DNA of 64,000 bases from Herbaspirillum aquaticum (lineage in GTDB: Bacteria; Pseudomonadota; Gammaproteobacteria; Burkholderiales; Burkholderiaceae_D): assembly GCF_002213425.1 (NCBI RefSeq), contig NZ_NJGV01000025.1, forward strand, positions 42,487-106,486. Direction: 5' to 3'. Positions 44,891 through 53,813 of this stretch are shown here, one piece after another. The position numbers were made by a program, and so were the translations under genes. The number at the start of each line of letters is the position of its first letter. The first letter of the stretch is position 1. The notes below the pieces were generated by a model. It was not told where the DNA came from and ran no database searches. It worked only from the letters and a program-made list of their open reading frames with translations.

Positions 44891-45352
44891 TCATTCCACC
44901 ACGAGTTCCGGATTGTTCTTCACCTCGTTGAGCACGAAGAATGAACGCAACTGCCGCACGCCCGGTAGCCGCAGCAGCGTATTGGCGTGCAGGCGATTGA
45001 AGGCCTGCAGGTCCTTCACGCGCAGCTTGATCCAGTAATCGAATTCGCCGGCCAGCAGCAGGCACTCCTGCACGGCAGCGATCTCGCGCACCGCTTTCTC
45101 GAACTCGGCGAAGCTTTCAGGGGTGGAACGGTCCAATACCACGCCCACCGTCACCAGCACCGGCAGTCCCAGTTTCTCGGGGTCGAGGATGGCCCGCACT
45201 TCCTTCACATAACCTTCGTCCATCAGCCGTTTGGTGTGGTTCCAGCAGGCCGTGGCGCTCATGCCGAGCTTCTTGGCCAGCTCGGCATTGCCGATGCGGC
45301 CGTCCTTCTGCAGCGCCTTGAGGATGCGCTTGTCCATGCGGTCCAGTGACAT
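44891..45352 (-). CDS. acdR: Lrp/AsnC-family regulator divergent from ACC deaminase
   Basis: 153-residue Lrp/AsnC regulator: DKRILKALQKDGRIGNAELAKKLGMSATACWNHTKRLMDEGYVKEVRAILDPEKLG (HTH, residues 7-62) and a C-terminal RAM domain (VTVGVVLDRSTPESFAEFEKAVREIAAVQECLLLAGEFDYWIKLRVKDLQAFNRL). It faces acdS across 200 bp, the arrangement known for AcdR, the Lrp-type activator of ACC deaminase in other proteobacteria. Identification as acdR is by context. Confidence 0.85.
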   Translation of the reverse strand: MSLDRMDKRILKALQKDGRIGNAELAKKLGMSATACWNHTKRLMDEGYVKEVRAILDPEKLGLPVLVTVGVVLDRSTPESFAEFEKAVREIAAVQECLLLAGEFDYWIKLRVKDLQAFNRLHANTLLRLPGVRQLRSFFVLNEVKNNPELVVE

Positions 45353-45550
45353 GATGAATCTTTCTCTGAATTCAGTTTTATCGCAATTTTCTTTGCATGA
45401 AATAATTTATATCGCTTTTTCATCACGAATCATGCCATAAATTCGGAAGCACCATTTAAATCCTCCGGCGTAAAGTTGATCCCGGCGATTCACCATGAAT
45501 CGGACCAGATTCGGACCCCTTTCGACCATCCACCTGAACCGGAGCACTCC
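45353..45550. promoter_or_regulatory. AT-rich divergent acdR/acdS regulatory region
   Basis: About 200 bp, much more AT-rich than its surroundings (for example tgaaataatttatatcgc around 45400), with several imperfect A/T dyads of the kind bound by Lrp-type proteins. I cannot assign individual boxes with confidence. Confidence 0.45.
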
Positions 45551-46618
45551 ATGCTGGCACTCGACAAACTCTTCCCTCGCAAGACCCTGGGCTTCTTCCC
45601 TTCCCCCATCCACAAGCTGGAGCGCTTGTCCGCCATGCTGGGCGTGGAAGTGTGGGCCAAGCGCGATGACGTCTCCTCGGGCCTGGCCTTTGGCGGCAAC
45701 AAGATCCGCAAGCTTGAATGGCTGGTGGCCGATGCCCTGGCCAAGGGCTGCGACACCCTGGTCTCGATCGGCAACATCCAGTCCAACCATACGCGCCAGG
45801 TCTGCGCAGCCGCCGCCGCCGTGGGCATGAAGTCCTATACCGTGCAGGAAACCTGGCTGGAATGGGATGACCCGGTCTACGACAAGGTCGGCAACATCCT
45901 CTTGACCCGCATCATGGGCGGCAACCCGATCATGGGCGGCTATGGCTACTCCACCACCGAGAAGGACACCTGGGCCCGCGCCCTGGAAGAAGTGCGCGCC
46001 AAGGGCGGCAAGCCCTATGCGATTCCGGCCGGTGCGTCGGACCACCCGCTGGGCGGCCTGGGCTATGCCAACTTCGCCGATGAAGTGGCGATGCAGGAAC
46101 AGCAGCTGGGCATCTTCTTCGACAACATCGTGGTGGCGACCTGTACCGGTTCCACCCAGGCTGGCATGGTGGTCGGTTTCGCCGCCCAGGAAAAGCGCCG
46201 CCGCGTGATCGGCATCGACACCGCCGATGACGAAGCCATGACCCGCCGCGCCGTCACCAAGATCGCCAACGACACCAGCGAGCTGATCGCCGCCAAGGGC
46301 GGCAAGCGTGTGGTGGTGCGCGACGCCGACATCGAGATCATCCCCGACTACAGCGGCCCGGCCTACGGCCTGCCGAGCGAGCAGACCATCGCCGCCATCC
46401 GCACCGCCGCCGAGATGGAAGCCATGCTGACCGATCCGGTGTATGAAGGAAAATCCATCGATGGCTTGATCGACATGGCCAAGAAAGGCCATTTCAAGGG
46501 CCAGCGCGTATTGTACGCCCACCTCGGCGGCGCACCGGCACTGAACGCTTATTACAAGGCTTTCGAAGATCCGGAAAACCTGACCAAGCTGGCCCGCGAA
46601 GCGCGTTACAAGGAGTAA
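45551..46618 (+). CDS. acdS: 1-aminocyclopropane-1-carboxylate (ACC) deaminase
   Basis: 355-residue PLP enzyme converting ACC, the precursor of plant ethylene, to 2-oxobutyrate and ammonia. PLP lysine is K51 in LAFGGNKIRKLEWL, identical in position to the Pseudomonas enzyme; SIGNIQSNHTRQV, GSTQAGMVVGFAA (PLP phosphate loop) and LTDPVYEGKS are conserved. The residues that distinguish true ACC deaminases from D-cysteine desulfhydrases are present: the Glu in YGLPSEQT and the Leu in LYAHLGG. The ATG at 45551 follows GGAG. Points to a plant-associated lifestyle; controlled probably by the divergent Lrp-type gene. Confidence 0.9.
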   Translation: MLALDKLFPRKTLGFFPSPIHKLERLSAMLGVEVWAKRDDVSSGLAFGGNKIRKLEWLVADALAKGCDTLVSIGNIQSNHTRQVCAAAAAVGMKSYTVQETWLEWDDPVYDKVGNILLTRIMGGNPIMGGYGYSTTEKDTWARALEEVRAKGGKPYAIPAGASDHPLGGLGYANFADEVAMQEQQLGIFFDNIVVATCTGSTQAGMVVGFAAQEKRRRVIGIDTADDEAMTRRAVTKIANDTSELIAAKGGKRVVVRDADIEIIPDYSGPAYGLPSEQTIAAIRTAAEMEAMLTDPVYEGKSIDGLIDMAKKGHFKGQRVLYAHLGGAPALNAYYKAFEDPENLTKLAREARYKE

Positions 46619-46682
46619 GCGGACTCCCCTGGACCAGGCGGATATCCAGGCAGCGCCCCTTGTCGCTGCCACGCTCCACACC

Positions 46683-46725
46683 AAGCCCGAGCCTGTTCCT
46701 GCAGGCCGGGCTTGTGTCGCTTTTG
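46683..46725 (+). terminator. Terminator of acdS
   Basis: A 12-bp stem with one bulged A (aagcccgagcctg / caggccgggctt) followed by a T-containing stretch (cgctttt), about 65 bp past the stop. Confidence 0.65.
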
Positions 46726-46776
46726 CGCGGCAAGTTCCCGCTGGCGAAGGCATTTTCGCCCCATGTGGCCACGCGC

Positions 46777-46790
46777 TTGATCGGCATCAA
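46777..46790. promoter_or_regulatory. Perfect FNR box upstream of ompW
   Basis: TTGATCGGCATCAA matches TTGAT-N4-ATCAA exactly, 60 bp upstream of the ompW start. E. coli ompW is also FNR-controlled. A regulator gene of this family lies at 49162-50013. Confidence 0.8.
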
Positions 46791-46849
46791 AGCCTGCAGA
46801 AAGCTTCACGCGTACCTTTCGGACATCCTCACTCGACAGGTAAAACACC

Positions 46850-47476
46850 GTGAAAAAAATCGTCACCCTTACTGCCGCCGTAGCCGCCCTGGCTTCCTCG
46901 TTCGCTGCTGCTCCCGTGTTCGCGCAAGAAGCGCAAAGCCCGTGGCTGGTGCGCGTGCGCGCCGTCAACCTGAGCCCGGATAACAAGTCCGACCAGGTCG
47001 GCGGCACCGGCGCCTCGGACCGCATCAGCATCAACAACAAGGTGATCCCCGAGTTCGACGTCAGCTACTTCTTCACCCCGAACATCGCTGCCGAACTGGT
47101 GCTGACCTATCCGCAAAAGCAGGACGTGCGCCTGGACGGCAACAAGATCGGTACCTTCAAGCACCTGCCGCCGACCCTGACGCTGCAATACCACTTCATG
47201 CCTGAAGCGGCCTTCAGCCCCTACGTCGGTGCCGGTATCAACTACACCCGCATCTCCAGCGTGAACCTGGCCAACGGCCTGCAACTGGACAGCAGCAGCG
47301 TCGGTGGCGCCCTGCAGATCGGTGCCGACTACAAGATCAACAAGAACTGGCTGATCAACTTCGACATCAAGAAGGTGCAGATCTCCAGCGACGTCAAGAC
47401 CGCTTCCGGCACCAAGGTCAGCAACGTCAAGATCGACCCGTGGCTCATCGGCGTTGGCGTGGGTTACCGTTTCTAA
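46850..47476 (+). CDS. ompW: OmpW-family outer-membrane protein
   Basis: 208-residue eight-stranded outer-membrane barrel. Signal peptide MKKIVTLTAAVAALASSFAAAPVFA, then SPWLVRVRAVNLSP, EFDVSYFFTPNIAAELVLTYPQKQDV, and TFKHLPPTLTLQYHFMPEAAFSPYVGAGINYT, all classic OmpW; the C-terminus ends in phenylalanine (VGVGYRF), the barrel assembly signal. Forms a small hydrophobic channel linked to low-oxygen and stress responses. A perfect FNR box upstream suggests induction at low oxygen. Monocistronic, with its own terminator. Confidence 0.95.
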   Translation: MKKIVTLTAAVAALASSFAAAPVFAQEAQSPWLVRVRAVNLSPDNKSDQVGGTGASDRISINNKVIPEFDVSYFFTPNIAAELVLTYPQKQDVRLDGNKIGTFKHLPPTLTLQYHFMPEAAFSPYVGAGINYTRISSVNLANGLQLDSSSVGGALQIGADYKINKNWLINFDIKKVQISSDVKTASGTKVSNVKIDPWLIGVGVGYRF

Positions 47477-47500
47477 GGTATTCTTGCCGCACCCAAACGG

Positions 47501-47540
47501 CGCGATCCGTCATCCATGATGACCGGTCGCGTTGTTTTTT
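47501..47540 (+). terminator. Rho-independent terminator of ompW
   Basis: A 13-bp imperfect stem (cgcgatccgtcat / atgaccggtcgcg, two mismatches) followed by ttgtttttt. Confidence 0.8.
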
Positions 47541-47682
47541 GGGATCCGCGCTAACGTCCCCGCCACCGGTTTTCCGGCCGCCATTCCTTGCAATGCCATC
47601 CGCCTTTGCAGCGTTAGCTGGAGCAGTCTCCTGCGGCATGCTCCGCCTGTCCACCGTTTGATAGTAGGAAGAGGTAATTACG

Positions 47683-48801
47683 ATGTCGACGACTTCGCAC
47701 CCCAATACCCCGGTCGCGCCCGGCGCGCCGATGCCCCATCGCAAGATCATCCGCTCCTGGGTGATCCCCATCAGCCAGCGCAGCACGGCCATCGCCCTGG
47801 CGCTGTCGGTGCTGGACTTCTGCCTGTTCGGCGCCAGCCTGGCGGCCATCGTCTGGGCCCCCTGGCTGCTGGCCAAGATCGCGCTGGGCGTGGTCAATGG
47901 CTTCATCATCGGGCGCCTGTTCATCCTCGGCCACGATGCCTGCCACCAGGCCTTCACACCCAGCCGCAAGCTCAACACCTGGCTGGGCCGCCTGCTGTTC
48001 ATGCCTTCGCTCACGCCCTATAGCCTGTGGGCGGTCGGCCACAATGTGGTGCACCACGGCTATACCAACCTGAAGGGTTTTGATTTCGTCTGGCAGCCGC
48101 GCTCGCTGGAAGAGTTCCGCGCCCTGCCGCGCTGGAGACAGCGCCTGGAGCGCATCTACCGCAGCGGCTTCGGCCCCGGCCTGTACTACATGATCGACAT
48201 GTGGTGGAAGCGCATGTACTTCCCCTCGAAGAAGCAGATGCCCACCCGCCGCGCCGAATTCATGTGGGATGGCGTACTGGTGACCGCCGTGGCCGCCGTC
48301 TGGATCGCCGGCCTGGCTTGGGCGGCGCAGGCGACCGAACAATCGTTCTGGACCCTGCTGGTGACCGGCTTTGCGATTCCGCTGCTGTTCTGGAAGGCCA
48401 TGATCGGCTTCGTGGTGTATGTGCACCATACGCATACCTCGGTGGCCTGGTATGAAGACAAGATCACCTGGGCTGCTGCGCAACCCTTCGTCTCCACCAC
48501 CGTGCACCTGACCTTTGGCCGCTACTGGGGTTCGCTGCTGCATCACATCATGGAACACACCGCGCACCACGTGGACATGAGCGTGCCGCTGTATCGCCTG
48601 AAACAAGCGCAGAAGAAACTGGAAACCATGCTGCCCGGCCGCATCGTGATCCAGCGCTTCTCCTGGCGCTGGTATTTCGATACCGCGCGCCGCTGCAAGC
48701 TCTACGACTTCAAGCGCCTGTGCTGGACCGACTATCGTGGCCGCCCGACCAGCACCCCGCTGCCCTTGCCGGAGATGAGCAAGCCCACGGCAGAAGCCTG
48801 A
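47683..48801 (+). CDS. Membrane fatty-acid desaturase
   Basis: 372-residue integral-membrane di-iron desaturase. The three histidine boxes are HDACH (about 87-91), HNVVHH (about 123-128) and HHIMEHTAHHVD (about 287-298), with hydrophobic segments around them. FDFVWQPRSLEEF follows box 2. The start has AAGAGGT 9 nt upstream. Introduces a double bond in acyl chains, probably phospholipid-linked, adjusting membrane fluidity. Unlike its neighbours it has no FNR box that I can see; it lies between ompW and fnr on the plus strand. The exact regiospecificity cannot be assigned; an acyl-lipid omega-type desaturase is likely. Confidence 0.88.
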   Translation: MSTTSHPNTPVAPGAPMPHRKIIRSWVIPISQRSTAIALALSVLDFCLFGASLAAIVWAPWLLAKIALGVVNGFIIGRLFILGHDACHQAFTPSRKLNTWLGRLLFMPSLTPYSLWAVGHNVVHHGYTNLKGFDFVWQPRSLEEFRALPRWRQRLERIYRSGFGPGLYYMIDMWWKRMYFPSKKQMPTRRAEFMWDGVLVTAVAAVWIAGLAWAAQATEQSFWTLLVTGFAIPLLFWKAMIGFVVYVHHTHTSVAWYEDKITWAAAQPFVSTTVHLTFGRYWGSLLHHIMEHTAHHVDMSVPLYRLKQAQKKLETMLPGRIVIQRFSWRWYFDTARRCKLYDFKRLCWTDYRGRPTSTPLPLPEMSKPTAEA

Positions 48802-49161
48802 GCAGGAGCCATGGCCGCTCCATTCAGGCAGCCACGAAGACGCTGAAGTTTCAATAACAAGACGGTCGCATGGAAGGGCATTCGCGGGTCCCCGGTAACC
48901 CCGCGATACCGCCCACTTTCCCCCATCAAGGCCGCTTCTCTTCCACACTGTCAGCCGTTGTCATTGGCTGTCAGTTCTGATGTTTTTCGGTGAAATCCGC
49001 CATCGCACGGCAGCCCTGCCCGCCCTTTCGGGCGCTTACTTGGACCAAGTTTGATCTGAGACAAGAAATGCCGTCTGATTCGGGAATACTGTGCTTCCTA
49101 TCACGTTCCGCGCACTTAAAATCGAGTCATTCGATTGCCACAAGTCCGCCGGGAACATCGT
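48802..49161. promoter_or_regulatory. fnr upstream region with a partial FNR box
   Basis: 360 bp without a gene. TTGATCTGAGACAA at 49051-49064 has one perfect half-site and a 3/5 match in the other half of the FNR consensus; it may allow weak autoregulation of fnr. Confidence 0.4.
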
Positions 49162-50013
49162 ATGAACCAGCCTTGCCACTCCACTTCGCTCGCCGCTGCC
49201 AACAATGGCGCCGCTCCCCTGACCCAATGCTCGCCGCTGACCGCCGCGCGCGAAGCGGCCGCCAGCTCTGCACTGCGCAGCTGCACCGCTTGCGGCATGC
49301 ACCAGCTGTGCCTGCCCATGGGCCTGGATGAATCCGACATGAAACGCCTGGACAAGATCATCGGCCGCCGCAAGGTTGCCCGCGATGACTTCCTGTACCG
49401 TATCGGCGACCGCTTCACCGCCCTCTATGCAGTGCGCGTGGGCCACTTCAAGACTTATCAGGAAAACCTCGACGGCGACCGCCAGATCACCGGTTTCCAG
49501 ATGCCTGGCGAACTGTTGGGCATGGATGCCATCAGCACCGAGCAGCATCAGTGCGATGCGGTGGCCCTGCAGGACAGCGAGGTCTGCGAGATCCCGTTCG
49601 CCCGCCTGGAACAGCTGTTCGGCCAGATCCCGCATTTGCTGCGGCATTTCCACCGCATGATGAGCCACGAAATCACCAGCGAACAGAACGTCATCATGCT
49701 GCTGGGGAACATGCGTGCGGAGCAGCGTTTTGCCGCCTTCCTGGTGAATCTGTCTTCACGTTATGCTGCACGCGGCTATTCCTCGACGCGCTTCCAGCTG
49801 CGCATGACGCGCCAGGACGTCGGCAACTACCTGGGCCTGACCATCGAGAGCATCAGCCGCCTGATTTCCAAGTTCCGCAAGCAGGGCCTGCTGGCGGTGG
49901 AACAGCGCGATGTAGAGGTGGTGGACCTGGCCGCACTCAAGCGCCTGGCTGCCGGCGTCGATGCCTGCACGCCGGCACCGGCGGCCACAGCGGCGGCGCG
50001 TGCGAGCACCTGA
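49162..50013 (+). CDS. fnr: FNR-type oxygen-sensing transcription regulator
   Basis: 283-residue CRP/FNR protein. Iron-sulfur cysteines are C41-x2-C44-x5-C50 (SCTACGMHQLC) and C142 in EVCEIPF, equivalent to E. coli C20/C23/C29/C122. The cyclic-nucleotide-like beta-roll and dimer helix follow, then the HTH NYLGLTIESISRLISKF with the E-x-x-S-R readout of TTGAT sites. Senses low oxygen through a [4Fe-4S] cluster. It lies beside the cbb3 oxidase genes that carry FNR boxes. Herbaspirillum species encode several Fnr paralogues, so the exact number (fnr1 or other) is not fixed by sequence here. N-terminus about 20 residues longer than E. coli. Confidence 0.95.
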   Translation: MNQPCHSTSLAAANNGAAPLTQCSPLTAAREAAASSALRSCTACGMHQLCLPMGLDESDMKRLDKIIGRRKVARDDFLYRIGDRFTALYAVRVGHFKTYQENLDGDRQITGFQMPGELLGMDAISTEQHQCDAVALQDSEVCEIPFARLEQLFGQIPHLLRHFHRMMSHEITSEQNVIMLLGNMRAEQRFAAFLVNLSSRYAARGYSSTRFQLRMTRQDVGNYLGLTIESISRLISKFRKQGLLAVEQRDVEVVDLAALKRLAAGVDACTPAPAATAAARAST

Positions 50014-50032
50014 TCCGTTTAACGATCAAAGG

Positions 50033-50063
50033 CTTGAAACCGGGCAACAGCACCGGTTTCAAG
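50033..50063. terminator. Convergent terminator hairpin after fnr
   Basis: A perfect 11-bp stem (cttgaaaccgg / ccggtttcaag, 9-nt loop) between fnr and the convergent cco-linked small gene; no long T-tract. Confidence 0.55.
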
Positions 50064-50131
50064 TCCGCTCAAACGCACTCAAGCCAACCAACCCAGCTCA
50101 GCTCAGTGTTGATTGATACGCTCCGGGGCGC

Positions 50132-50389
50132 TCAGCCCTGGACGTAATGACGCAAGCGCTCTCTCGGCAGTGCCCGCGTCAGCCGCACGGCCAGCAGGCC
50201 GCAGGCGGCAAAACTTCCCCAGAAACAGAAGAAACCTACGGTATAGGCACCCAGCGCTTCCCATTCCCGGCCGGACGCCATGGCCAGCTCCTCGGGATTG
50301 AACAGGGAAAAGAACACGCCTTCGGCCGCGATGGCCATCAGGAAAGCCACCCAGACCACGATGGCGAGATTGCGTTGCTGTTTGCGCAT
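50132..50389 (-). CDS. Small two-helix membrane protein at the end of the cco operon
   Basis: 85 residues: MRKQQRNLAIVVWVAFLMAIAAEGVFFSLF (helix 1), NPEELAMASGREWEALG, AYTVGFFCFWGSFAACGLLAVRL (helix 2), and a basic tail. AAGGAG precedes the ATG. Not recognised as a named family. Its position after ccoH and same strand suggest it belongs with the cbb3 oxidase or its assembly. Confidence 0.65.
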   Translation of the reverse strand: MRKQQRNLAIVVWVAFLMAIAAEGVFFSLFNPEELAMASGREWEALGAYTVGFFCFWGSFAACGLLAVRLTRALPRERLRHYVQG

Positions 50390-50464
50390 GGCTGTCTCCT
50401 TGACGCATGAAGTTTCATCCGAAGATGGCCGGTCTTGAAGCCGGCTTCACTCCAGCTTAGCGCA

Positions 50465-51010
50465 TTATTCGGCCGGTGCGTAGGCCTCCGCATTCATTTC
50501 GATGCTGCGCTGTTGCGGCCACACCCAGGCCCCGTGCAGGCGCCAGCTGTGGCTGCCATCCTCGGCCACCAGACGCCAGCGCGCCTGTTCCATCTCCGCC
50601 AGCGGTACCGAGAAGCTGCCGTCAGCGGACGGACGCACCAACAACGTGCGGTCCTTGGCCGGCTGGGTCGGGTGCACCAGGTTCAGGACCAGCGTCTGGC
50701 CCTCTTCGCCGGCGGCAGGCATCTGGCGCATCTGCAGGCGGCCGCGCAGTACAGCGGCGGCCGGGTCATAGGCGATGCCGATGGCCGCGCCCAGGCGCTG
50801 CGCCTCATGATCGCGGCGCAAGTCCTTGTTGATGGCCTTGCCTTGCTTGTAGTAATCGTCAGCCACCAGGGCATCGGCGCGCGAGATGGCCAGCCAGGCG
50901 GTAAAGATCCCCGCCACCACCACCACGGCCGGGCCGGACATCAGCAGCCAGGGCCAGCGATGACGGTACCAGGGAGCGCTGTTGCCAAGCTTGGGGGAGA
51001 TGGTTTGCAT
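50465..51010 (-). CDS. ccoH: FixH/CcoH family protein, cbb3 oxidase assembly
   Basis: 181-residue FixH-type protein: one N-terminal membrane helix (WPWLLMSGPAVVVVAGIFTAWLAI), then the conserved DALVADDYYKQGKAINKDLRR, followed by an immunoglobulin-like periplasmic domain (LVLNLVHPTQPAKDRTLLVRP, WRLHGAWVW). Needed for stable assembly of the cbb3 oxidase. The ATG at 51010 has AGAGGA at good spacing; the ATG at 51040 is rejected. Follows ccoG after about 55 bp. Confidence 0.9.
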   Translation of the reverse strand: MQTISPKLGNSAPWYRHRWPWLLMSGPAVVVVAGIFTAWLAISRADALVADDYYKQGKAINKDLRRDHEAQRLGAAIGIAYDPAAAVLRGRLQMRQMPAAGEEGQTLVLNLVHPTQPAKDRTLLVRPSADGSFSVPLAEMEQARWRLVAEDGSHSWRLHGAWVWPQQRSIEMNAEAYAPAE

Positions 51011-51064
51011 GGTTTCCTCTCGATATGACGTTAAGTTCATGTGACCTGTGGCGCCTGCACGCGG

Positions 51065-52585
51065 TCAGCGGCGCGGCACCAGGAACACCGCCTTCTCGCT
51101 GACATGCAGCGCGGGCTGGTCCTCGGCCTGCAATTCGATATGAATCTTGTTGGAGCCGGATTCACCTGCCCCATGCGGTGCCCTCACCCGCACCGGTACC
51201 ATCAGGGTCTGGGTAGCGGCCAGTTCGATGGGGCCGGACGGATCAACGCTCAGTCCGTCGATGCCGCTCGCACTGATGCGATAACGATGGCCACGCTCAT
51301 CGGTATTGATGACTTGCAAGCGGTAGACGTTTTCGATGATGCCGTCCTCGACCTCGCGGCCCATGGAACCGCGATCGCGGATCACATCCAGCTTCAGCGG
51401 CGTACGCACCACCAGCGAACCGAGGAACAGCGCGATTACGGCGCCCAGGATGGCGGTGTAGATCAGGATGCGCGGGCGGAACAAGCGACGGCGGATCTCC
51501 GGCGTCGAGAAGCCCTGCTCGATGGCGTTCTCGGTGGAATAGCGGATCAGGCCGCGCGGGCGGTCGATCTTGTCCATGACGCTGTCGCAGGCGTCCACGC
51601 AGGCTGCACAGCCGATGCACATGTATTGCAGCCCCTGGCGGATATCGATCCCGGTCGGGCAGACCTGGACACACATGGTGCAATCGATGCAATCCCCCGC
51701 CTTGCGGCCTTCCTGCAGCTTGGCCGCCTTGGCCGCCGGCATGCGCGGTTCGCCACGGGCGTTGTCATAGGTGATGACCAGCGAGTCGCGGTCGAACATG
51801 GCGCTCTGGAAGCGGGCATAGGGGCACATGTACTTGCACACCTGCTCGCGCATCCAGCCGGCATTGCCGTAGGTGGCAAAGGCGTAGAAGACGATCCAGA
51901 AGCTCTCCCACGGACCCAGCGCGAACTGGCCGATTTCCGGCAGCAGCTCGCGGATGGGAGAGAAGTAGCCGACGAAGCTGATGCCGGTCCACAGCGCCAG
52001 GCTGCCCCAGGCCAGGTGCTTGGCGGACTTGCGCCAGAGCTTGTCGAACGACCAGGGCTGGCGGTCCAGGCGCATGCGGGCGCTGCGGTTGCCCTCGATG
52101 CGGCGTTCGATCCACAGGAAGATCTCGGTGTAGACCGTCTGCGGGCAGGCATATCCGCACCAGACGCGGCCGGCGATGGCGGTGAAGAGGAACAGGCTGA
52201 AGGCGCAGATGATCAGCAGCGCGGCCAGCCAGATGAAGTCTTGCGGCCACAGCACCAGGCCAAACAGGTAGAACTTGCGCGAGGCCAGGTCGAACAGTAC
52301 GGCCTGGCGCTCGTTCCAGTTGATCCACGGCAGGCCGTAGAACACGAGCTGCGTCAGGAACACGCACAGCCAGCGCAGGCTGGCAAAGCGTCCCTGGATC
52401 TCGCGCGGGTAGATCTGTTCACGTGCGGCATACATCCGAACGACGGCATATTCATCCTTGCCCTCCTTCTTCGGCACATCCTGCTGCGTTCCTGCCTCGG
52501 GTGGCGGGTCCCCTTCCTTGCCCTGCCTGGGTGTCATTGCGGCCTTGTTCATGGTCTTGCCTGCTCTGCTTTCACTCTCTGTCAT
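51065..52585 (-). CDS. ccoG: CcoG/RdxA iron-sulfur membrane protein, cbb3 oxidase assembly
   Basis: 506 residues, several membrane helices and a cytoplasmic ferredoxin domain. Cysteine motifs: CGYACPQTVYTEIF, CKYMCPYARFQ, CIDCTMCVQVCPTGIDI and CIGCAACVDACD; the last two bind [4Fe-4S] clusters. The C-terminal immunoglobulin-like domain (LQVINTDERGHRYRIS) is typical. CcoG reduces Cu(II) to Cu(I) for oxidase copper-site assembly. AAGGGG precedes the ATG at 52585. Confidence 0.95.
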   Translation of the reverse strand: MTESESRAGKTMNKAAMTPRQGKEGDPPPEAGTQQDVPKKEGKDEYAVVRMYAAREQIYPREIQGRFASLRWLCVFLTQLVFYGLPWINWNERQAVLFDLASRKFYLFGLVLWPQDFIWLAALLIICAFSLFLFTAIAGRVWCGYACPQTVYTEIFLWIERRIEGNRSARMRLDRQPWSFDKLWRKSAKHLAWGSLALWTGISFVGYFSPIRELLPEIGQFALGPWESFWIVFYAFATYGNAGWMREQVCKYMCPYARFQSAMFDRDSLVITYDNARGEPRMPAAKAAKLQEGRKAGDCIDCTMCVQVCPTGIDIRQGLQYMCIGCAACVDACDSVMDKIDRPRGLIRYSTENAIEQGFSTPEIRRRLFRPRILIYTAILGAVIALFLGSLVVRTPLKLDVIRDRGSMGREVEDGIIENVYRLQVINTDERGHRYRISASGIDGLSVDPSGPIELAATQTLMVPVRVRAPHGAGESGSNKIHIELQAEDQPALHVSEKAVFLVPRR

Positions 52586-52692
52586 GCGCCCCTTGGCCGG
52601 GCGCGGCCGATATGGCCATCACGAAGAACGCCGGGGCCGCGCAGTTCTGCGACTGCGTCGGCCCCGGCGCGGGTTCAACTGCTCATCGGAGC

Positions 52693-53625
52693 CTACTTGG
52701 CCTCGGCATTGCTGGGCTTGTTGGACAAGCTCCAGACATAGGCCGCCAGCACGTGCACCTTGGGTTCACCGAGGAATTCGCCAAACGCCGGCATGGTGTT
52801 GTCGCGGCCCTTGTTGATGGTTTCCTTGATGGTGTCGATGCTGCCGCCGTAGAGCCAGATCTTGTCCGACAGGTTGGGCGCGCCCAGGGCCTGGTTGCCC
52901 ACTCCGCCAGGGCCGTGGCAGGCCATGCAGGCGGCGAACTTGGACTTGCCCAGCTCGGCCTTGATCGGATCATGGGCGGAATTGGACAGGCTCAACACAT
53001 AGTTGGCGACGTTGTCGACATCCTTGTCCGTCCCCACCGCAGCAGCCATGGGCGGCATGACGCCGTGACGGCCCTTGAGGATGGTTTCCTTGATGATCTC
53101 GGGCGTGCCGCCATGCAGCCAGTCGTTGTCAGTCAGGTTGGGGAAGCCCTTGTTGCCGCGCGCATCCGAACCGTGGCACTGCGCGCAGTAGGTCAGGAAC
53201 AGGCGCTCGCCGATGGCATGGGCCTGCGGATCAGCGGCCACTACCTTCAGGTCCTTCTTGAGGTAGCTGTCGAAGAGCGGTCCGTACTTGGCTTCGGCCT
53301 GCTTGACGTCGGCATCATGCTCGCCGGTGGAACGCCAGCCCAAGGTACCGGGCAGGTTGCCCAGGCCCGGGTAGGCGATCAGGTAGCCCACCGAGAAGAT
53401 GATGGTGATATAGAACAGCCACATCCACCAGCGCGGCAGCGGGTTGTTCAGTTCGGTCAGGTCGTCGTCCCAGACGTGGCCGGTGGTCGAGCCGGCAACC
53501 GGCTGGTCGCCCTTCTTGACCTTCCAGCTGGACTGCTGCCACAGCAGCAGCGCGCAACCGGCGATGCCCAGCACGGTCAGGACGATGATCCAGATGTTCC
53601 AGAAACCATTGGTGAAATCAGCCAT
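52693..53625 (-). CDS. ccoP: cbb3 cytochrome c oxidase, di-heme subunit CcoP
   Basis: 310-residue membrane-anchored cytochrome c subunit. Two N-terminal helices are separated by PVAGSTTGHVWDDDLTELNNPLPRWWMWLFY, then two c-heme motifs CAQCH and CMACH, with axial Met in MPPMAAA and MPAFGEFL. Transfers electrons from cytochrome c to CcoO/CcoN. Start at 53625 (MADFTNGFW) with AAGGAGGT; it overlaps the ccoQ stop by 8 bp. Confidence 0.97.
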   Translation of the reverse strand: MADFTNGFWNIWIIVLTVLGIAGCALLLWQQSSWKVKKGDQPVAGSTTGHVWDDDLTELNNPLPRWWMWLFYITIIFSVGYLIAYPGLGNLPGTLGWRSTGEHDADVKQAEAKYGPLFDSYLKKDLKVVAADPQAHAIGERLFLTYCAQCHGSDARGNKGFPNLTDNDWLHGGTPEIIKETILKGRHGVMPPMAAAVGTDKDVDNVANYVLSLSNSAHDPIKAELGKSKFAACMACHGPGGVGNQALGAPNLSDKIWLYGGSIDTIKETINKGRDNTMPAFGEFLGEPKVHVLAAYVWSLSNKPSNAEAK

Positions 53626-53809
53626 GGCGCACCTCCTTGTCGCTGCTGGCGGCGGGCTGGCCGATGTCGCCATCGGCGAAGGGGATCATTTCGGCTTGCG
53701 TGAAATCAGCGGGCTTGTGGCCGACATAGGTCCACCACAGGATGCCGACAAAGGTGATGAAGCTGATCAGCGTGATCAGGCTGCGTGGGTCGGTCAACAT
53801 TTCAATCAT
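53618..53809 (-). CDS. ccoQ: cbb3 oxidase subunit CcoQ
   Basis: 63-residue single-helix protein (SLITLISFITFVGILWWTYV), followed by HKPADFTQAEMIPFADGD; this FTQAEMIPFAD-like segment is characteristic. Stabilises the oxidase. Lies 4 bp after ccoO and overlaps ccoP. Confidence 0.92.
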   Translation of the reverse strand: MIEMLTDPRSLITLISFITFVGILWWTYVGHKPADFTQAEMIPFADGDIGQPAASSDKEVRHG

Positions 53810-53813
53810 GGTC

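Noticed and set aside
45551..46618. D-cysteine desulfhydrase
   Set aside because: The Glu and Leu positions diagnostic for ACC deaminase are present and an Lrp-type gene is divergent.
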